DNA of 64,000 nucleotides from an uncultured Sinobacteraceae bacterium (GTDB lineage Bacteria; Pseudomonadota; Gammaproteobacteria; Steroidobacterales; Steroidobacteraceae). Below the pieces are notes generated by a model. It was given only the letters and a program-made list of their open reading frames with translations, made no database searches and was not told where the DNA came from. Both the position numbers and the translations under genes were made by a program. Of this stretch, positions 1 to 8,901 are shown one piece after another (the stretch's first letter is position 1; every line of letters starts with the position of its first letter). Location of the stretch: positions 62,001-126,000 of the forward strand of contig CALEKY010000046.1 of NCBI GenBank assembly GCA_937902995.1, written 5' to 3'.

Positions 1-438
1 CAGGCGACCGTGAACAACGCCATGATCGAGAGCCTGCAGGTGATCGCGCTCGGCGGACAAGTCGGCTCGCGAGTGACCGTAGCGACCGATCGTGTCGCCG
101 TGGGAAGCGAACCCATCGAAGGACGTTTCACGCTCGAGGATGCCAGCACGGACGTCGCCGTCGTGGTGGAAAGCGCAGGCGGTCAACAGCGTCGCATTCT
201 GCTCGGTACTCGCAGCGCCGGCGATGTGTCGTTCACGATCGATCCGCAGGCGCTCGGCCTTGCGCCCGGCACTTACTCGCTGCGCGTCGAAACGGCAACC
301 GGCGTCGCGCCGCAAATCGAAATCACCGGCACGTTGGAGAACGTGCGTATGTCGAGCAACGGACTCGTGATCAGCGTGGCCAATGTCGGTCAGGTGGCGC
401 CGAACGCCATCACCGCCTTCCTCGGCCGCGTCAGCTAA
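1..438 (+). CDS. flgD: Flagellar hook-capping protein FlgD, C-terminal part (truncated by window edge)
   Basis: The reading frame is open from the first base and ends at a TAA at 436-438, so the 5' part of the gene lies outside the window. The visible ~145 residues start in the segment linking the N-terminal region to the C-terminal domain (VIALGGQVGSRVTVATDR) and continue into the FlgD Ig-like/tudor region, ending near TAFLGRVS. FlgD caps the growing hook and guides FlgE polymerisation. It lies 30 bases upstream of flgE, as in standard flgBCDEFGHIJKL operons. The identification rests on position and on the beta-rich C-terminal pattern; the strongest FlgD signature, at the N-terminus, is not visible. 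Confidence 0.85.
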   Translation, partial: QATVNNAMIESLQVIALGGQVGSRVTVATDRVAVGSEPIEGRFTLEDASTDVAVVVESAGGQQRRILLGTRSAGDVSFTIDPQALGLAPGTYSLRVETATGVAPQIEITGTLENVRMSSNGLVISVANVGQVAPNAITAFLGRVS

Positions 439-468
439 TCGATTCACACTCTTCGCAAGGGACACTTC

Positions 469-1656
469 ATGAGCTTCAACATCGCCTTGTCGGGAATCAA
501 CGCGATCAACACTGAGCTGAACACGATCAGCAACAACATCGCGAACGCGGGAACCTTCGGCTTCAAGTCGAGCCGCACGAACTTCGGTTCCATGTACGCG
601 GGCACGGAGGCGGTCGGCACCAAGGCAACTTCCGTGACGCAGAGCATCGAAATCGGCGGCGGCGTGCTGACGACCGGCCGGTCGATGGACGCATCGATTC
701 AGGGGCGCGGTTTCTTCGTCGTGCGCAACAGCTCGGGAGAAGAGCTGTACACGCGCGTGGGTATTTTCGATGTCGACACCGATGGTTACGTGGTCGACAG
801 TTTCGGTCGTCGCGTGCAAGGTTTTGCAGCCATTCAAGGTTCGACCGCGCTCGGTCCGCTCGGCGATCTGCAGGTTCCGACCGGCCAGATTCCGGCGCAA
901 GCAACGACGGCGCTCCACTACGTCGGCAATCTTTCGGCCGACTGGACGATTCCCGCCGTGGCGCCGTTCGATCCGACGGACCCGCAATCCTTCAACGGTT
1001 CGGTCGTGTCGGTCGTGTACGACTCGCTCGGCGTGCAGCACACGGTCACGCAATTCTTCGTGAAGAGCGACGTCAATCAGATCACCGTGCACTATTCGTT
1101 CGACGGCGTCGTGCAGCCGGCGACCACGGTGCTGGATTTCGACACGAACGGTCAGCTTGCTGGGCCTGTGGGCGCGGTAGCGATTCCCCTCGGCACGCCA
1201 ACCGGCGCCGAGCCGATGGTCATCGATGTGAACTACGCCGGCACGACGCAAACGGCAGGGGAGACGTCGACCAGCACCAACGCGGCCAACGGTTATGCGT
1301 CGGGCACGTTCCTCGGTGTGCAGATCGCCTCGGACGGCTCGGTGCTCGCCCAGTACAGCAACGGCATCAAGCAATCGATCGGCACGCTCGCCATCGCGAC
1401 CTTCCCGGCCGAGAACCAGTTGCGTCAGGTGAGCGAAACGGCATGGACCACGACGGCCGAATCGGGCAACGCGCTGTACTCGACGCCCGGCAACGGCATG
1501 GCGGGCACGCTCACGCCGGGTGCGCTCGAACAGTCGAACGTCGACATGACGGCGCAGCTCGTGAATCTGATGACTGCGCAGCGTAACTATCAGGCGAACA
1601 CCAAAGTGATCGCGGCGCAGAGCGAGATGATGCAGTCGCTGATGCAGGCCATCTAA
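469..1656 (+). CDS. flgE: Flagellar hook protein FlgE
   Basis: 395 residues. The N-terminus has the rod/hook family signature (SGINAINTELNTISNNIANAG, then FGFKSSR). The C-terminus has the matching helix (LEQSNVDMTAQLVNLMTAQRNYQANTKVI), and the central region carries the FlgE D2-type insertion. It polymerises into the hook outside the outer membrane after export by the flagellar type III apparatus; no Sec signal is present, as expected. Start ATG at 469 follows an AAGGGA Shine-Dalgarno sequence. Its TAA shares one base with the ATG of flgF, indicating translational coupling. The length is ordinary for FlgE. Confidence 0.97.
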   Translation: MSFNIALSGINAINTELNTISNNIANAGTFGFKSSRTNFGSMYAGTEAVGTKATSVTQSIEIGGGVLTTGRSMDASIQGRGFFVVRNSSGEELYTRVGIFDVDTDGYVVDSFGRRVQGFAAIQGSTALGPLGDLQVPTGQIPAQATTALHYVGNLSADWTIPAVAPFDPTDPQSFNGSVVSVVYDSLGVQHTVTQFFVKSDVNQITVHYSFDGVVQPATTVLDFDTNGQLAGPVGAVAIPLGTPTGAEPMVIDVNYAGTTQTAGETSTSTNAANGYASGTFLGVQIASDGSVLAQYSNGIKQSIGTLAIATFPAENQLRQVSETAWTTTAESGNALYSTPGNGMAGTLTPGALEQSNVDMTAQLVNLMTAQRNYQANTKVIAAQSEMMQSLMQAI

Positions 1657-2384
1657 TGGACGCGCTGATCTTCACATTGATGAGCGGCGCGGAGCGCTCG
1701 CTGCGTGCGCAGCAGATCCACGCCAACAATCTCGCGAACATCGAGACGAACGGCTTTCGTGCCGATCTCGAGATCGCGACCAGTCAGGCGGTGGAGCGCG
1801 GCTACGGTTACGACGCGCGCCACATGAGCAATCTGCAAGCCAACGCGGTGTCGTCGCGCCAAGGTCCGATGCGGCAAACGGGCCGCGAGCTCGATGTGGC
1901 GATCGATGGTCCGGGTTACCTCGTCGTGCAGTTCGGCGACGGCGAAGCGTACACCCGTGCCGGCAGCTTCACCCTCGATCAGGACGGCACGCTCACGCTG
2001 AACGGTCGTCCGGTGCTCGGCGACGGCGGACCGATCGTCGTGCCGGAACACACCGCCATTCAAATCGGCGAAGACGGAACGATCTCCATTCGCGCAGCCG
2101 GGCAAACCGAAATGCAAGTGGTCGACAAGTTGCGCTTCGTAAAGCCGGAGCCCAACGAGATCACCAAGAACTCTGCGGGTTTGATCGTCGCGCGTTCGGG
2201 AGAGCCGCTGCCGTTCGACGACAGCGTACGCGTTCGCAGCGGCTATCTGGAGGGCAGCAACGTGTCCGCCATCGAGGAAATGGTCGCGACCATGAACCTC
2301 AACCGCGAGTTCGAGATCCAGATGAAGCTCTATCGCGCTGCCGATGCCATGGCCGAAAACGGCAATCGACTGATACGCGAGTAA
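1656..2384 (+). CDS. flgF: Flagellar proximal rod protein FlgF
   Basis: 242 residues with the rod-protein N-terminal pattern (GAERSLRAQQIHANNLANIET, GFRADLE) and the C-terminal EGSNVSAIEEMVATMNLNREFEIQMKL helix found in FlgF and FlgG. FlgF forms part of the proximal rod crossing the periplasm and is exported by the flagellar type III system. The start overlaps the flgE stop by one base (TAATG). Placement between flgE and flgG separates it from its paralogue FlgG. The following gap of 45 bases contains only the flgG ribosome binding site. Confidence 0.95.
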   Translation: MDALIFTLMSGAERSLRAQQIHANNLANIETNGFRADLEIATSQAVERGYGYDARHMSNLQANAVSSRQGPMRQTGRELDVAIDGPGYLVVQFGDGEAYTRAGSFTLDQDGTLTLNGRPVLGDGGPIVVPEHTAIQIGEDGTISIRAAGQTEMQVVDKLRFVKPEPNEITKNSAGLIVARSGEPLPFDDSVRVRSGYLEGSNVSAIEEMVATMNLNREFEIQMKLYRAADAMAENGNRLIRE

Positions 2385-2429
2385 GCGGCAACGACGATCG
2401 CGGATACATATATAAGGAGTAAACCCGAA

Positions 2430-3218
2430 ATGAACCCAGCGCTGTGGATCAGCAAGACCGGAGTCCAGGCACAGGACGCCAAGCTCCAGGCGATCGCCAA
2501 CAACCTGGCGAACGTCAACACCGTCGGCTTCAAGCGCGATCGCGCCATATTCGAAGATCTGTTCTACCAGGTCGAACGTCAACCTGGCGCGCAAAACAAC
2601 GACGACACCGTGTCTCCCTCCGGCGTGCAGCTAGGTAACGGTACGCGGCTGGTCGGCACGCAGAAGGTGTTCACGAACGGCAGCTTGCAGACCACGGGAC
2701 AGTCGCTCGACGTGGCCATCGTGGGCCAAGGTTTCTTGCAGGTCGAATTGAGCAACGGCGAAACCGCGTACACACGTGCCGGTCAACTGCAGCTCAACGC
2801 CGAAGGTCGCTTGGTCAATGCGCAGGGCTTGCCGATCGTCCCGGACATCACGATTCCGGCAGAAGCTTCCGCGATCACGATCGGCGAGAACGGTGTCGTG
2901 ACCGTGAACGTTCCGGGATCGCAGACGCCGGTGCAGGTGGGGCAGATCACACTCGCCAATTTCATCAATCCGGCCGGATTGCTCGCGCTCGGCGACAACC
3001 TTTATCAGGAAACGACTGCGAGCGGTGTACCCACTGAAGGCATCCCGGGCGAGGACGGCTTCGGCAAGCTCAAGCAAGGCGCGCTGGAAGGATCCAACGT
3101 GCAGGTTGTCGAGGAAATGGTCGACATGATCGCCGCACAGCGCACCTACGAAATGAACACGAAGGTGCTGTCCGCTGCGGACAACATGCTGCAGTACCTG
3201 GCGCAGGCTGTCCGGTAA
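2430..3218 (+). CDS. flgG: Flagellar distal rod protein FlgG
   Basis: 262 residues, matching the very constant FlgG length of about 260. It has the N-terminal motif LQAIANNLANVNTVGFKRDRA and C-terminal LEGSNVQVVEEMVDMIAAQRTYEMNTKVL. FlgG builds the distal rod inside the P and L rings. Its ATG at 2430 is preceded by AAGGAG at 2414-2419, the best ribosome binding site of the flagellar block. The stop codon shares a base with the flgH start (TAATG), continuing the tight operon. Confidence 0.97.
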   Translation: MNPALWISKTGVQAQDAKLQAIANNLANVNTVGFKRDRAIFEDLFYQVERQPGAQNNDDTVSPSGVQLGNGTRLVGTQKVFTNGSLQTTGQSLDVAIVGQGFLQVELSNGETAYTRAGQLQLNAEGRLVNAQGLPIVPDITIPAEASAITIGENGVVTVNVPGSQTPVQVGQITLANFINPAGLLALGDNLYQETTASGVPTEGIPGEDGFGKLKQGALEGSNVQVVEEMVDMIAAQRTYEMNTKVLSAADNMLQYLAQAVR

Positions 3219-3892
3219 TGAGCTCGCGCCGCGAATCACGAAACCGATACGCGTTCGCCGCGACACTGGCTGTGCTCGCTTTATCGGGCTGCGCCTCTCG
3301 TCCGACGGCCTCTTACGACCGCTTGCCGCCTCCGCCGCCAGTCGCGGCTGTGCCGCAAGGCGAGGCGGGCGGCGTGTTCTCGCCGCAAGCGCCTTGGACG
3401 CTCGTCTCGGACATTCGCGCATTTCGTCCGGGCGATGTGCTCACGGTCGTGCTGCAAGAAGTGACGCAGGCCAGCAAGAAGGCCGACACGAGCATCGGCA
3501 AGGACAGCAGCGTGACGTTCGATCCGATCGTTGCCGGCGGCCGTCCGATCGATAGCGACGTGAGTATTTCCGGGAAGCGCAAGTTCGGCGGCGCTGCCAG
3601 CAGCACTCAGCAGAACGCCCTGCAAGGTTCCATCACCGTCGTCGTCGAAGACGTCCTGCCGAACGGGCTGCTGCTGATCCGCGGCGAGAAGAGCCTGTAT
3701 CTCAACCAGGGAGAAGAATTCATTCGCGTCGCCGGCTACGTTCGCGCCCAGGATATCGATAGCCAGAATCGCGTGTCCTCGCAGCGGATCGCCAACGCCC
3801 GCATCGCTTATTCGGGCCGCGGTCCCTTGCAGGATGCGAACAAGGCAGGTTGGCTCACGCGCTTCTTCAACAGTTCATGGATGCCGTTCTGA
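3218..3892 (+). CDS. flgH: Flagellar L-ring lipoprotein FlgH
   Basis: 224 residues. A lipoprotein signal is visible: a hydrophobic stretch ending in the lipobox LSGC, with the lipidated Cys near residue 25. The mature part has the FlgH pattern (FRPGDVLTVVLQE, ALQGSITVVVEDVLPNGLLLIRGEK, and the terminal FNSSWMPF). It forms the L ring in the outer membrane through which the rod passes, so the organism has an outer membrane. The stop overlaps the following flgI ATG by one base. Confidence 0.96.
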   Translation: MSSRRESRNRYAFAATLAVLALSGCASRPTASYDRLPPPPPVAAVPQGEAGGVFSPQAPWTLVSDIRAFRPGDVLTVVLQEVTQASKKADTSIGKDSSVTFDPIVAGGRPIDSDVSISGKRKFGGAASSTQQNALQGSITVVVEDVLPNGLLLIRGEKSLYLNQGEEFIRVAGYVRAQDIDSQNRVSSQRIANARIAYSGRGPLQDANKAGWLTRFFNSSWMPF

Positions 3893-5031
3893 TGCTCAAG
3901 AGCACGCGTAGCGTTCTCATTGCGATTGCCGCAGGCGTTGCAGTGTCGATCTGCACCGCGGCCGCCGCCGTCCCCGCATCGAGTTCTGCCGCATCCCGGC
4001 CATTGCGCTCGCTCGTCAGCGTCGAAGGCGTGCGCGAGAACCAGCTGATCGGCTACGGCTTGGTAGTCGGTCTGCAGGGCACCGGCGACGGCACGCAAGT
4101 GAAATTCGCGGGGCAGTCGGTCGCGAACATGCTGAAACAGTTCGGCGTGAAGATTCCCGAGAACGACAATCCGCGGCTTCGCAACGTCGCGACCGTGATG
4201 GTGAGCGCGGTATTTCCGCCCGGTTACCGTAAGGGACAGCGCATCGACGTCACGGTCTCGTCGATGGGCGATGCGAAGAGTCTGCGCGGCGGCTTGTTGT
4301 TGCTGACGCCGCTGCGCGGTGCCGACGGCGAAATCTATGCGTTGGCGCAGGGCAATCTGGTCGTCGGCGGAGTATCCGCACAAGGCGCGAGCGGCTCGAG
4401 CGTTACTGTGAATTCGCCGACGACGGGCCGGATTCCGAACGGCGCGACGATCGAGCGCGAGATCGAGAGCGATTTCGACAAGCGGCCGACGGTGCTGCTG
4501 AGACTCAAAGTACCGAGCTTCCAGACGGCGACGAACATCGTTCGTGCGATCAACTCGCGCTATGGAGAGCTTGCGAGCACGCGCGATGCGACGAGCGTGG
4601 AAGTGCTTGCGCCGGCCGATCCCACGCAGCGCGTCGCGTTCGTCGCCGGTCTCGAATCCTTGATGGTGGACGTCGGCGAGACGCAGCCGCGCGTGGTTTT
4701 CAACTCGCGCACCGGCACAGTCGTGATTGCCGAAGGCGTGCGGGTGCGTTCCGCCGCCGTTTCGCACGGCTCGCTTAAAGTCGTGATCACCGAAACGCCG
4801 CAAGTCAGCCAGCCGGCGCCCTTCGGTCGCGGCGATACCACGGTCGTGCCCCGGTCCGACGTGTCCATCGAACAGGAAGAAGGCCGCATGTTCGCGTGGC
4901 CGGCGGGTGTCGACTTGCAAACCATCATCGATACCGTGAACAGCACCGGGGCGACACCGGACGATCTGATGGCCATCCTGCAAGCGCTCGATCAGGTCGG
5001 CGCCATCGAAGGCGAGTTGGTCGTGATCTGA
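3892..5031 (+). CDS. flgI: Flagellar P-ring protein FlgI
   Basis: 379 residues from the ATG at 3892. I chose this over upstream in-frame codons because it overlaps the flgH stop (TGATG) and immediately gives a Sec signal peptide (MLKSTRS, then a hydrophobic core ending at an Ala-rich cleavage region). The mature protein begins with the FlgI hallmark RSLVSVEGVRENQLIGYGLV and GLQGTGDGT, and ends with DLMAILQALDQVGAIEGELVVI. It assembles the P ring in the periplasm around the distal rod. The length matches the family (about 365-380). Confidence 0.97.
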   Translation: MLKSTRSVLIAIAAGVAVSICTAAAAVPASSSAASRPLRSLVSVEGVRENQLIGYGLVVGLQGTGDGTQVKFAGQSVANMLKQFGVKIPENDNPRLRNVATVMVSAVFPPGYRKGQRIDVTVSSMGDAKSLRGGLLLLTPLRGADGEIYALAQGNLVVGGVSAQGASGSSVTVNSPTTGRIPNGATIEREIESDFDKRPTVLLRLKVPSFQTATNIVRAINSRYGELASTRDATSVEVLAPADPTQRVAFVAGLESLMVDVGETQPRVVFNSRTGTVVIAEGVRVRSAAVSHGSLKVVITETPQVSQPAPFGRGDTTVVPRSDVSIEQEEGRMFAWPAGVDLQTIIDTVNSTGATPDDLMAILQALDQVGAIEGELVVI

Positions 5032-5050
5032 GATCCAGCGGGCTCACGTC

Positions 5051-5419
5051 ATGAACGAAATCAAACTAGACACCGTGTCGCGCGTCGCGCCCGATCCCGC
5101 GGAACCGCGCATCGCGCCGGCGCCCGACGCCGAATACGTCGCGAAGCTGACGGACGCGGCTGTGAAATTCGAAGCTTTCTTCATCGGCCAGCTCTTGCGC
5201 CAGATGCGCGAAAGCACGCGGGCGATGGCGGGGGAGGACAGCGTTTTCAATAGCCGAACGGCTCAGGACATGCTCGATTTGGCCGATCTGGCGGTCGCCG
5301 ACTCGCTTGCCGGACAGCGCGCGTTCGGCATCGCCGATCTGCTCGTACGGCAGCTGTTGCCGCAGTCGGGCAACGCGCCGCTTAAGACTTCGACTGAATC
5401 GGTCGCCTCTTCGGATTGA
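5051..5419 (+). CDS. flgJ: FlgJ rod-binding domain protein (no muramidase domain)
   Basis: 122 residues, consisting only of the rod-binding half of FlgJ (KLTDAAVKFEAFFIGQLLRQM, then MLDLADLAVADSL near the end). Enterobacterial FlgJ is about 310 residues, with a C-terminal glucosaminidase that opens the peptidoglycan for the rod; that domain is missing, and the frame closes well before flgK with no remnant downstream. Single-domain FlgJ proteins are known in other bacteria and rely on a separate hydrolase. Position between flgI and flgK supports the call. The Shine-Dalgarno sequence is weak. Confidence 0.88.
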   Translation: MNEIKLDTVSRVAPDPAEPRIAPAPDAEYVAKLTDAAVKFEAFFIGQLLRQMRESTRAMAGEDSVFNSRTAQDMLDLADLAVADSLAGQRAFGIADLLVRQLLPQSGNAPLKTSTESVASSD

Positions 5420-5446
5420 TGAGCTCGCGGGTCGGCAGGGGTTGAC

Positions 5447-6823
5447 ATGACCGTCATTCACAACGCGCTTTCCGGTGCACTGGCTGCGCAGGCGGCATTG
5501 TCCGCAACGAGCCAGAACGTCGCGAACGTGATGACGCCGGGCTACACGCGTCAGGCGGTGCTGCTCGCATCGGTGCAGCCCTTGCAGACGGGCGCTTTGA
5601 GCGCAGGAAGCGGTGTCACCGTGACGTCGCTACTGCGTTTCAGCGACAACTACAAGAGCCTGCAACTCTGGAGCGCCGCCTCCGAGCTCGGCCAGCGAAA
5701 CAGCGCACAGCCTTATCTCATGCAGCTCGAGCAGATCCTCGGCGACGACGACTCGGGCATCAACAGCGGCCTCGACGCCTTTTTCAGCGCGCTGAACGCC
5801 GCGAGCGTCGAGCCGACGTCGAGTCCGTTGCGTCAACAGGTGATCACCACGGCCGAGGCGCTCGCACAACGATTCAACAGCTTGAATCAGGTTCTGGCGA
5901 ACCAACGCGCCTCGGTGGCGCAACAACGCCTCACGGCCGTGGCGCAGGTGAACACCCTGGCCAGCCAGATTGCCAAGCTCAATGAGGAGATCGCACGCAC
6001 GCAGGGCACCGGAGTGAATGCGTCCGGCTTGATCGATGCGCGCGACAGGAAGATCGACGAGCTCGCGAGCCTCGTGGCGATTCAGGTCGTACAGCAAGCG
6101 GACGGCACGCGCAGCGTGTCGTTGCGCGGCGGGCAGCCGCTCGTCGTCGGCGCACGCTCGGCTACGATGACGACCATCGTGAACGCCGACGGCTCGCAGA
6201 CGCTCACCGTCAGGTTCTCGAACGAAACCTTCTCGCTCGCGACGACGCGTCTCGGCGGGCTCATGGGGGGACTCGACGACTTCGAAAACGAAACGCTCGT
6301 GCCCATGATGGAATCGATCACCGAGATGGCGCGGCAGCTCGCGGAGAACGTCAACAACCAGCTCGCCGCCGGCTATGCGCTCGACGGCTCGCCCGGATTG
6401 CCGCTGTTCGAGTTCGATTCGACCGGCGCGACTGGCGTTCTGCGAGTCCGCAATGGAGCAGTGGCCGCCGATCTCGCTTTCTCTTCCGATCCCACGACGC
6501 CGGCGAACAGCGACAACTTGCAGGCGCTCATCGCTCTGCAGCGGCAACCGGTCACGCTGCCGGCGCTGGGTTCCGTGTCGCTTGCCGACGCCGTGACGCA
6601 GCTGGTTGCCCAGGTCGGGATGCAGAGCCAGCAGAACACGGCGGCGCTCGCCACTGCGCAGACCGTGCGCAACCAAGCGGAAGAGAACTGGAAATCGACG
6701 AGCGGCGTGAATCTCGATGAGGAAGCCGCCAATCTCATCCAGTTCCAGCAGATGTATCAGGCGAACATGAAAGTGATCGCCGTGGCGAACGAGCTGTTCG
6801 ACAGCACGTTGGCGGCTTTCTGA
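5447..6823 (+). CDS. flgK: Flagellar hook-associated protein FlgK (HAP1)
   Basis: 458 residues. The N-terminal motif IHNALSGALAAQAALSATSQNVANVMTPGYTRQ and the C-terminal VNLDEEAANLIQFQQMYQANMKVI are diagnostic of FlgK. It joins the hook to the filament at the cell exterior and is exported by the flagellar type III system. It is shorter than the roughly 550-residue enterobacterial protein, suggesting a reduced surface domain, which is variable in this family. The ATG follows an AGGGG ribosome binding site. flgL starts 27 bases downstream. Confidence 0.95.
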   Translation: MTVIHNALSGALAAQAALSATSQNVANVMTPGYTRQAVLLASVQPLQTGALSAGSGVTVTSLLRFSDNYKSLQLWSAASELGQRNSAQPYLMQLEQILGDDDSGINSGLDAFFSALNAASVEPTSSPLRQQVITTAEALAQRFNSLNQVLANQRASVAQQRLTAVAQVNTLASQIAKLNEEIARTQGTGVNASGLIDARDRKIDELASLVAIQVVQQADGTRSVSLRGGQPLVVGARSATMTTIVNADGSQTLTVRFSNETFSLATTRLGGLMGGLDDFENETLVPMMESITEMARQLAENVNNQLAAGYALDGSPGLPLFEFDSTGATGVLRVRNGAVAADLAFSSDPTTPANSDNLQALIALQRQPVTLPALGSVSLADAVTQLVAQVGMQSQQNTAALATAQTVRNQAEENWKSTSGVNLDEEAANLIQFQQMYQANMKVIAVANELFDSTLAAF

Positions 6824-6850
6824 AGCATCGTTGTTTGAGGCCTCTTTCTC

Positions 6851-7762
6851 ATGCGTGTCGCGAGCACTCAGTACCACACGACGATGAACACGGCGCTACA
6901 GAACGCGTCGTCGGAGCTGCATCGCGTGCTGCAGAAGATGGCGACCGGACAACGCTATCTGCTGCCGTCGGAAGACCCCATTGCGAGCGTTCGTATGTCG
7001 CGTCTCGCACGCGAAGAGGCGCTCCTCGATCAATACCTCGACAACATCGCCACGCTCCAAAACGCCATGGCGCGCAACGAAGCTGTGCTCGCCGGCATGT
7101 CCGCCGACCTGCTCAGTGCGCGCGACCTACTCGTGTGGGCGGCCGACGGCAGTAACACCTCAGAAGACGTCATCGCCGTTGCCGGCTCGCTGAAACCGTT
7201 GATGGACAGCTTGTTCTACAACGCGAACACGCTGGACGCGGAGGGCCGTTACATCTTTTCCGGCACGGCAAGCGATCAACCGACCATCTCGTATGATCCG
7301 GCGGCACCCCTCGGATCGAGATACGTCGCGACCGGCAACTCCGAGCTGCAACTCGTTGCCGTGGGTAATGGCATTACCCAGCCGGCGAACATTGTGCTGC
7401 CGGAAGTGGCGGACGTATTGAACGTGCTGGAGCGCATTGCCGCGACGTTGCAGACCCCGGGCGTCAACGTGAACGACCCGGCCGTGCGCGCCGAGATCCA
7501 TTCGGCACTGAACGGGCTCGACACAGCCATCAACGAGAATAGCGCTCGAATGGCGACGCTCGGCGGCGCGCAGAACATTCTCGAGACATTGCGCGCCAAT
7601 CACAGCAACGTCAGTCTCTCCAACAAACAGGCGGCACTCATCATCGGTCAGCTCGACTACGGCGATGCGGCCGTGAAAATGAACGGCTACACCGCGGCGA
7701 TTCAGGCGACGCAAAAAGCCTATTCGCAAGTCAGCAGACTGACGTTGTTCGACGCACTCTGA
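6851..7762 (+). CDS. flgL: Flagellar hook-associated protein FlgL (HAP3)
   Basis: 303 residues resembling flagellin at both ends: an N-terminal heptad region (MRVASTQYHTTMNTALQNASS, then TGQRYLLPSEDPIASVRMSRL) and a C-terminal helix ending AYSQVSRLTLFDAL. The DP-A-x-x-R motif (EDPIASVRMSR) is typical of FlgL. It forms the second junction ring between hook and filament. It is the last recognised flagellar gene of the run and closes a co-directional block starting outside the window. Confidence 0.95.
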   Translation: MRVASTQYHTTMNTALQNASSELHRVLQKMATGQRYLLPSEDPIASVRMSRLAREEALLDQYLDNIATLQNAMARNEAVLAGMSADLLSARDLLVWAADGSNTSEDVIAVAGSLKPLMDSLFYNANTLDAEGRYIFSGTASDQPTISYDPAAPLGSRYVATGNSELQLVAVGNGITQPANIVLPEVADVLNVLERIAATLQTPGVNVNDPAVRAEIHSALNGLDTAINENSARMATLGGAQNILETLRANHSNVSLSNKQAALIIGQLDYGDAAVKMNGYTAAIQATQKAYSQVSRLTLFDAL

Positions 7763-7775
7763 TTCTCGAGCGGTC

Positions 7776-8858
7776 ATGCAAGTCGCGGTCGTCGATTCCG
7801 GACGTCAAGTTGGATCGCATTCGCTCGATCGGACTGCCGCCGCGCGGCGCGGTGCGGTCGCGGGCGTCGCTGAAATCAGTCCGATCGGCGCCGCTAGGGA
7901 GGTCGCTGGCGAAGAGCGCGGGAGCGGCTTCGCGCCCATGCGCGGCGGCCTGCGCAGCCTGGACACGCAATTCAATCAGCGTGTTGCCGCATCCCAGCGC
8001 ACGATCGAATTCCTGCGGCGCGTCGACACGCAATTGCAGACGCTTAGGACCGCGATTGCGACGCAGCTCGGAGCAGGGCGCAACAAAGTCGACGACGGCG
8101 CTACCGCCGAGCTTGCTTCGCAAATACAGCGTTTCGACAAGCTCTGGCGCGAACGCAACGCAGCCACCGGCGGTGCGCTCGACAACCGTCTCGATCAAGT
8201 CGAGCCGGGAACCGCCGAGCAGCGTTTCAAGGTACGCGGCTTGACCATCGATTCGCTCACGAAGGGCGACACGGAAACGCTGTATCTCGCGGTCGGCGGG
8301 CGCACCGAGCGCGCCGCCGCCGTGACGATCGAACCCGGTCTCGACGCAGCCGAGATCGTCAAACGATTCCACCGTGCATTGGCGCCGAATGGCGTTCGCG
8401 TGAGCCTCGACCGGCAGGGCGAGCTGGTGTTCAGTGTGCGCGAAACGGAATGGAACGGCGGCCGCGATCTGCTCGCAGTCAAAGGCGACGGCCGGCGCTT
8501 CCCCACCGGCCCATTCACTGCCGTCCGTATCGTTCCCGAGGAATCGATCATTCGGCCTCAGAAATGGTCGGTCGACGGGCCGACAGCGCTGCGCGACACG
8601 CTCGACAAAGTCATCGACGCACAGAACACCGTGCGCCACGCGCAACAGTTGGCGACGGAGGCGCTGGAAGAAGAGGGCCGGGAGCTCGTGGCTCGCAGCC
8701 AAGAATCGGAAGGGCAAGAAGGTGCGTGGTGCGCAGACTTCGCCCGCACCTTCGCGACAGCAGCCACGCGACACGATTACCGTACGCTGTCCGCGCTTTC
8801 ATCCGCGCTGCTCGGTGTGAGTCGCGACCGTGTGCAGGCGCTTCTGACTGCGTCGTGA
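7776..8858 (+). CDS. Flagellin-IN-motif-like protein downstream of flgL, function unknown
   Basis: 360 residues, starting 13 bases after flgL and co-directional with it. I do not recognise a named family over the full length. Residues ~60-130 are predicted by eye to be helical, with many Q/R/L heptads (SLDTQFNQRV, FLRRVDTQLQTLRTAI). Residues ~168-222 resemble the flagellin IN motif of FliC/FliD: a beta strand, then VTIEPGLDAAEIVKRFHRAL, then GVRVSLDRQGELVFSV. That, and its position, suggest a structural or accessory role at the hook-filament junction or filament. The first ~54 residues are Arg/Ala-rich and low in structure; a later start (ATG at 7938) is possible. No signal peptide is present. 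Confidence 0.6.
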   Translation: MQVAVVDSGRQVGSHSLDRTAAARRGAVAGVAEISPIGAAREVAGEERGSGFAPMRGGLRSLDTQFNQRVAASQRTIEFLRRVDTQLQTLRTAIATQLGAGRNKVDDGATAELASQIQRFDKLWRERNAATGGALDNRLDQVEPGTAEQRFKVRGLTIDSLTKGDTETLYLAVGGRTERAAAVTIEPGLDAAEIVKRFHRALAPNGVRVSLDRQGELVFSVRETEWNGGRDLLAVKGDGRRFPTGPFTAVRIVPEESIIRPQKWSVDGPTALRDTLDKVIDAQNTVRHAQQLATEALEEEGRELVARSQESEGQEGAWCADFARTFATAATRHDYRTLSALSSALLGVSRDRVQALLTAS

Positions 8859-8901
8859 TTCGATTTCAGAGTGCGGTCGAGTAGCAGCCATCGTCGACTG
8901 C

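Noticed and set aside
1653..2594. Long minus-strand frame (313 codons) across flgF-flgG
   Set aside because: Shadow of the real flgF/flgG coding frames; composition is typical of antisense GC-rich frames (Arg/His/Asp-rich) and no motif or ribosome binding site is present.
7731..8774. Minus-strand 347-codon frame opposite the flagellin-IN-like gene
   Set aside because: Arg/Ala/Cys-rich shadow; the plus frame has structured segments and operon position, so it is preferred.
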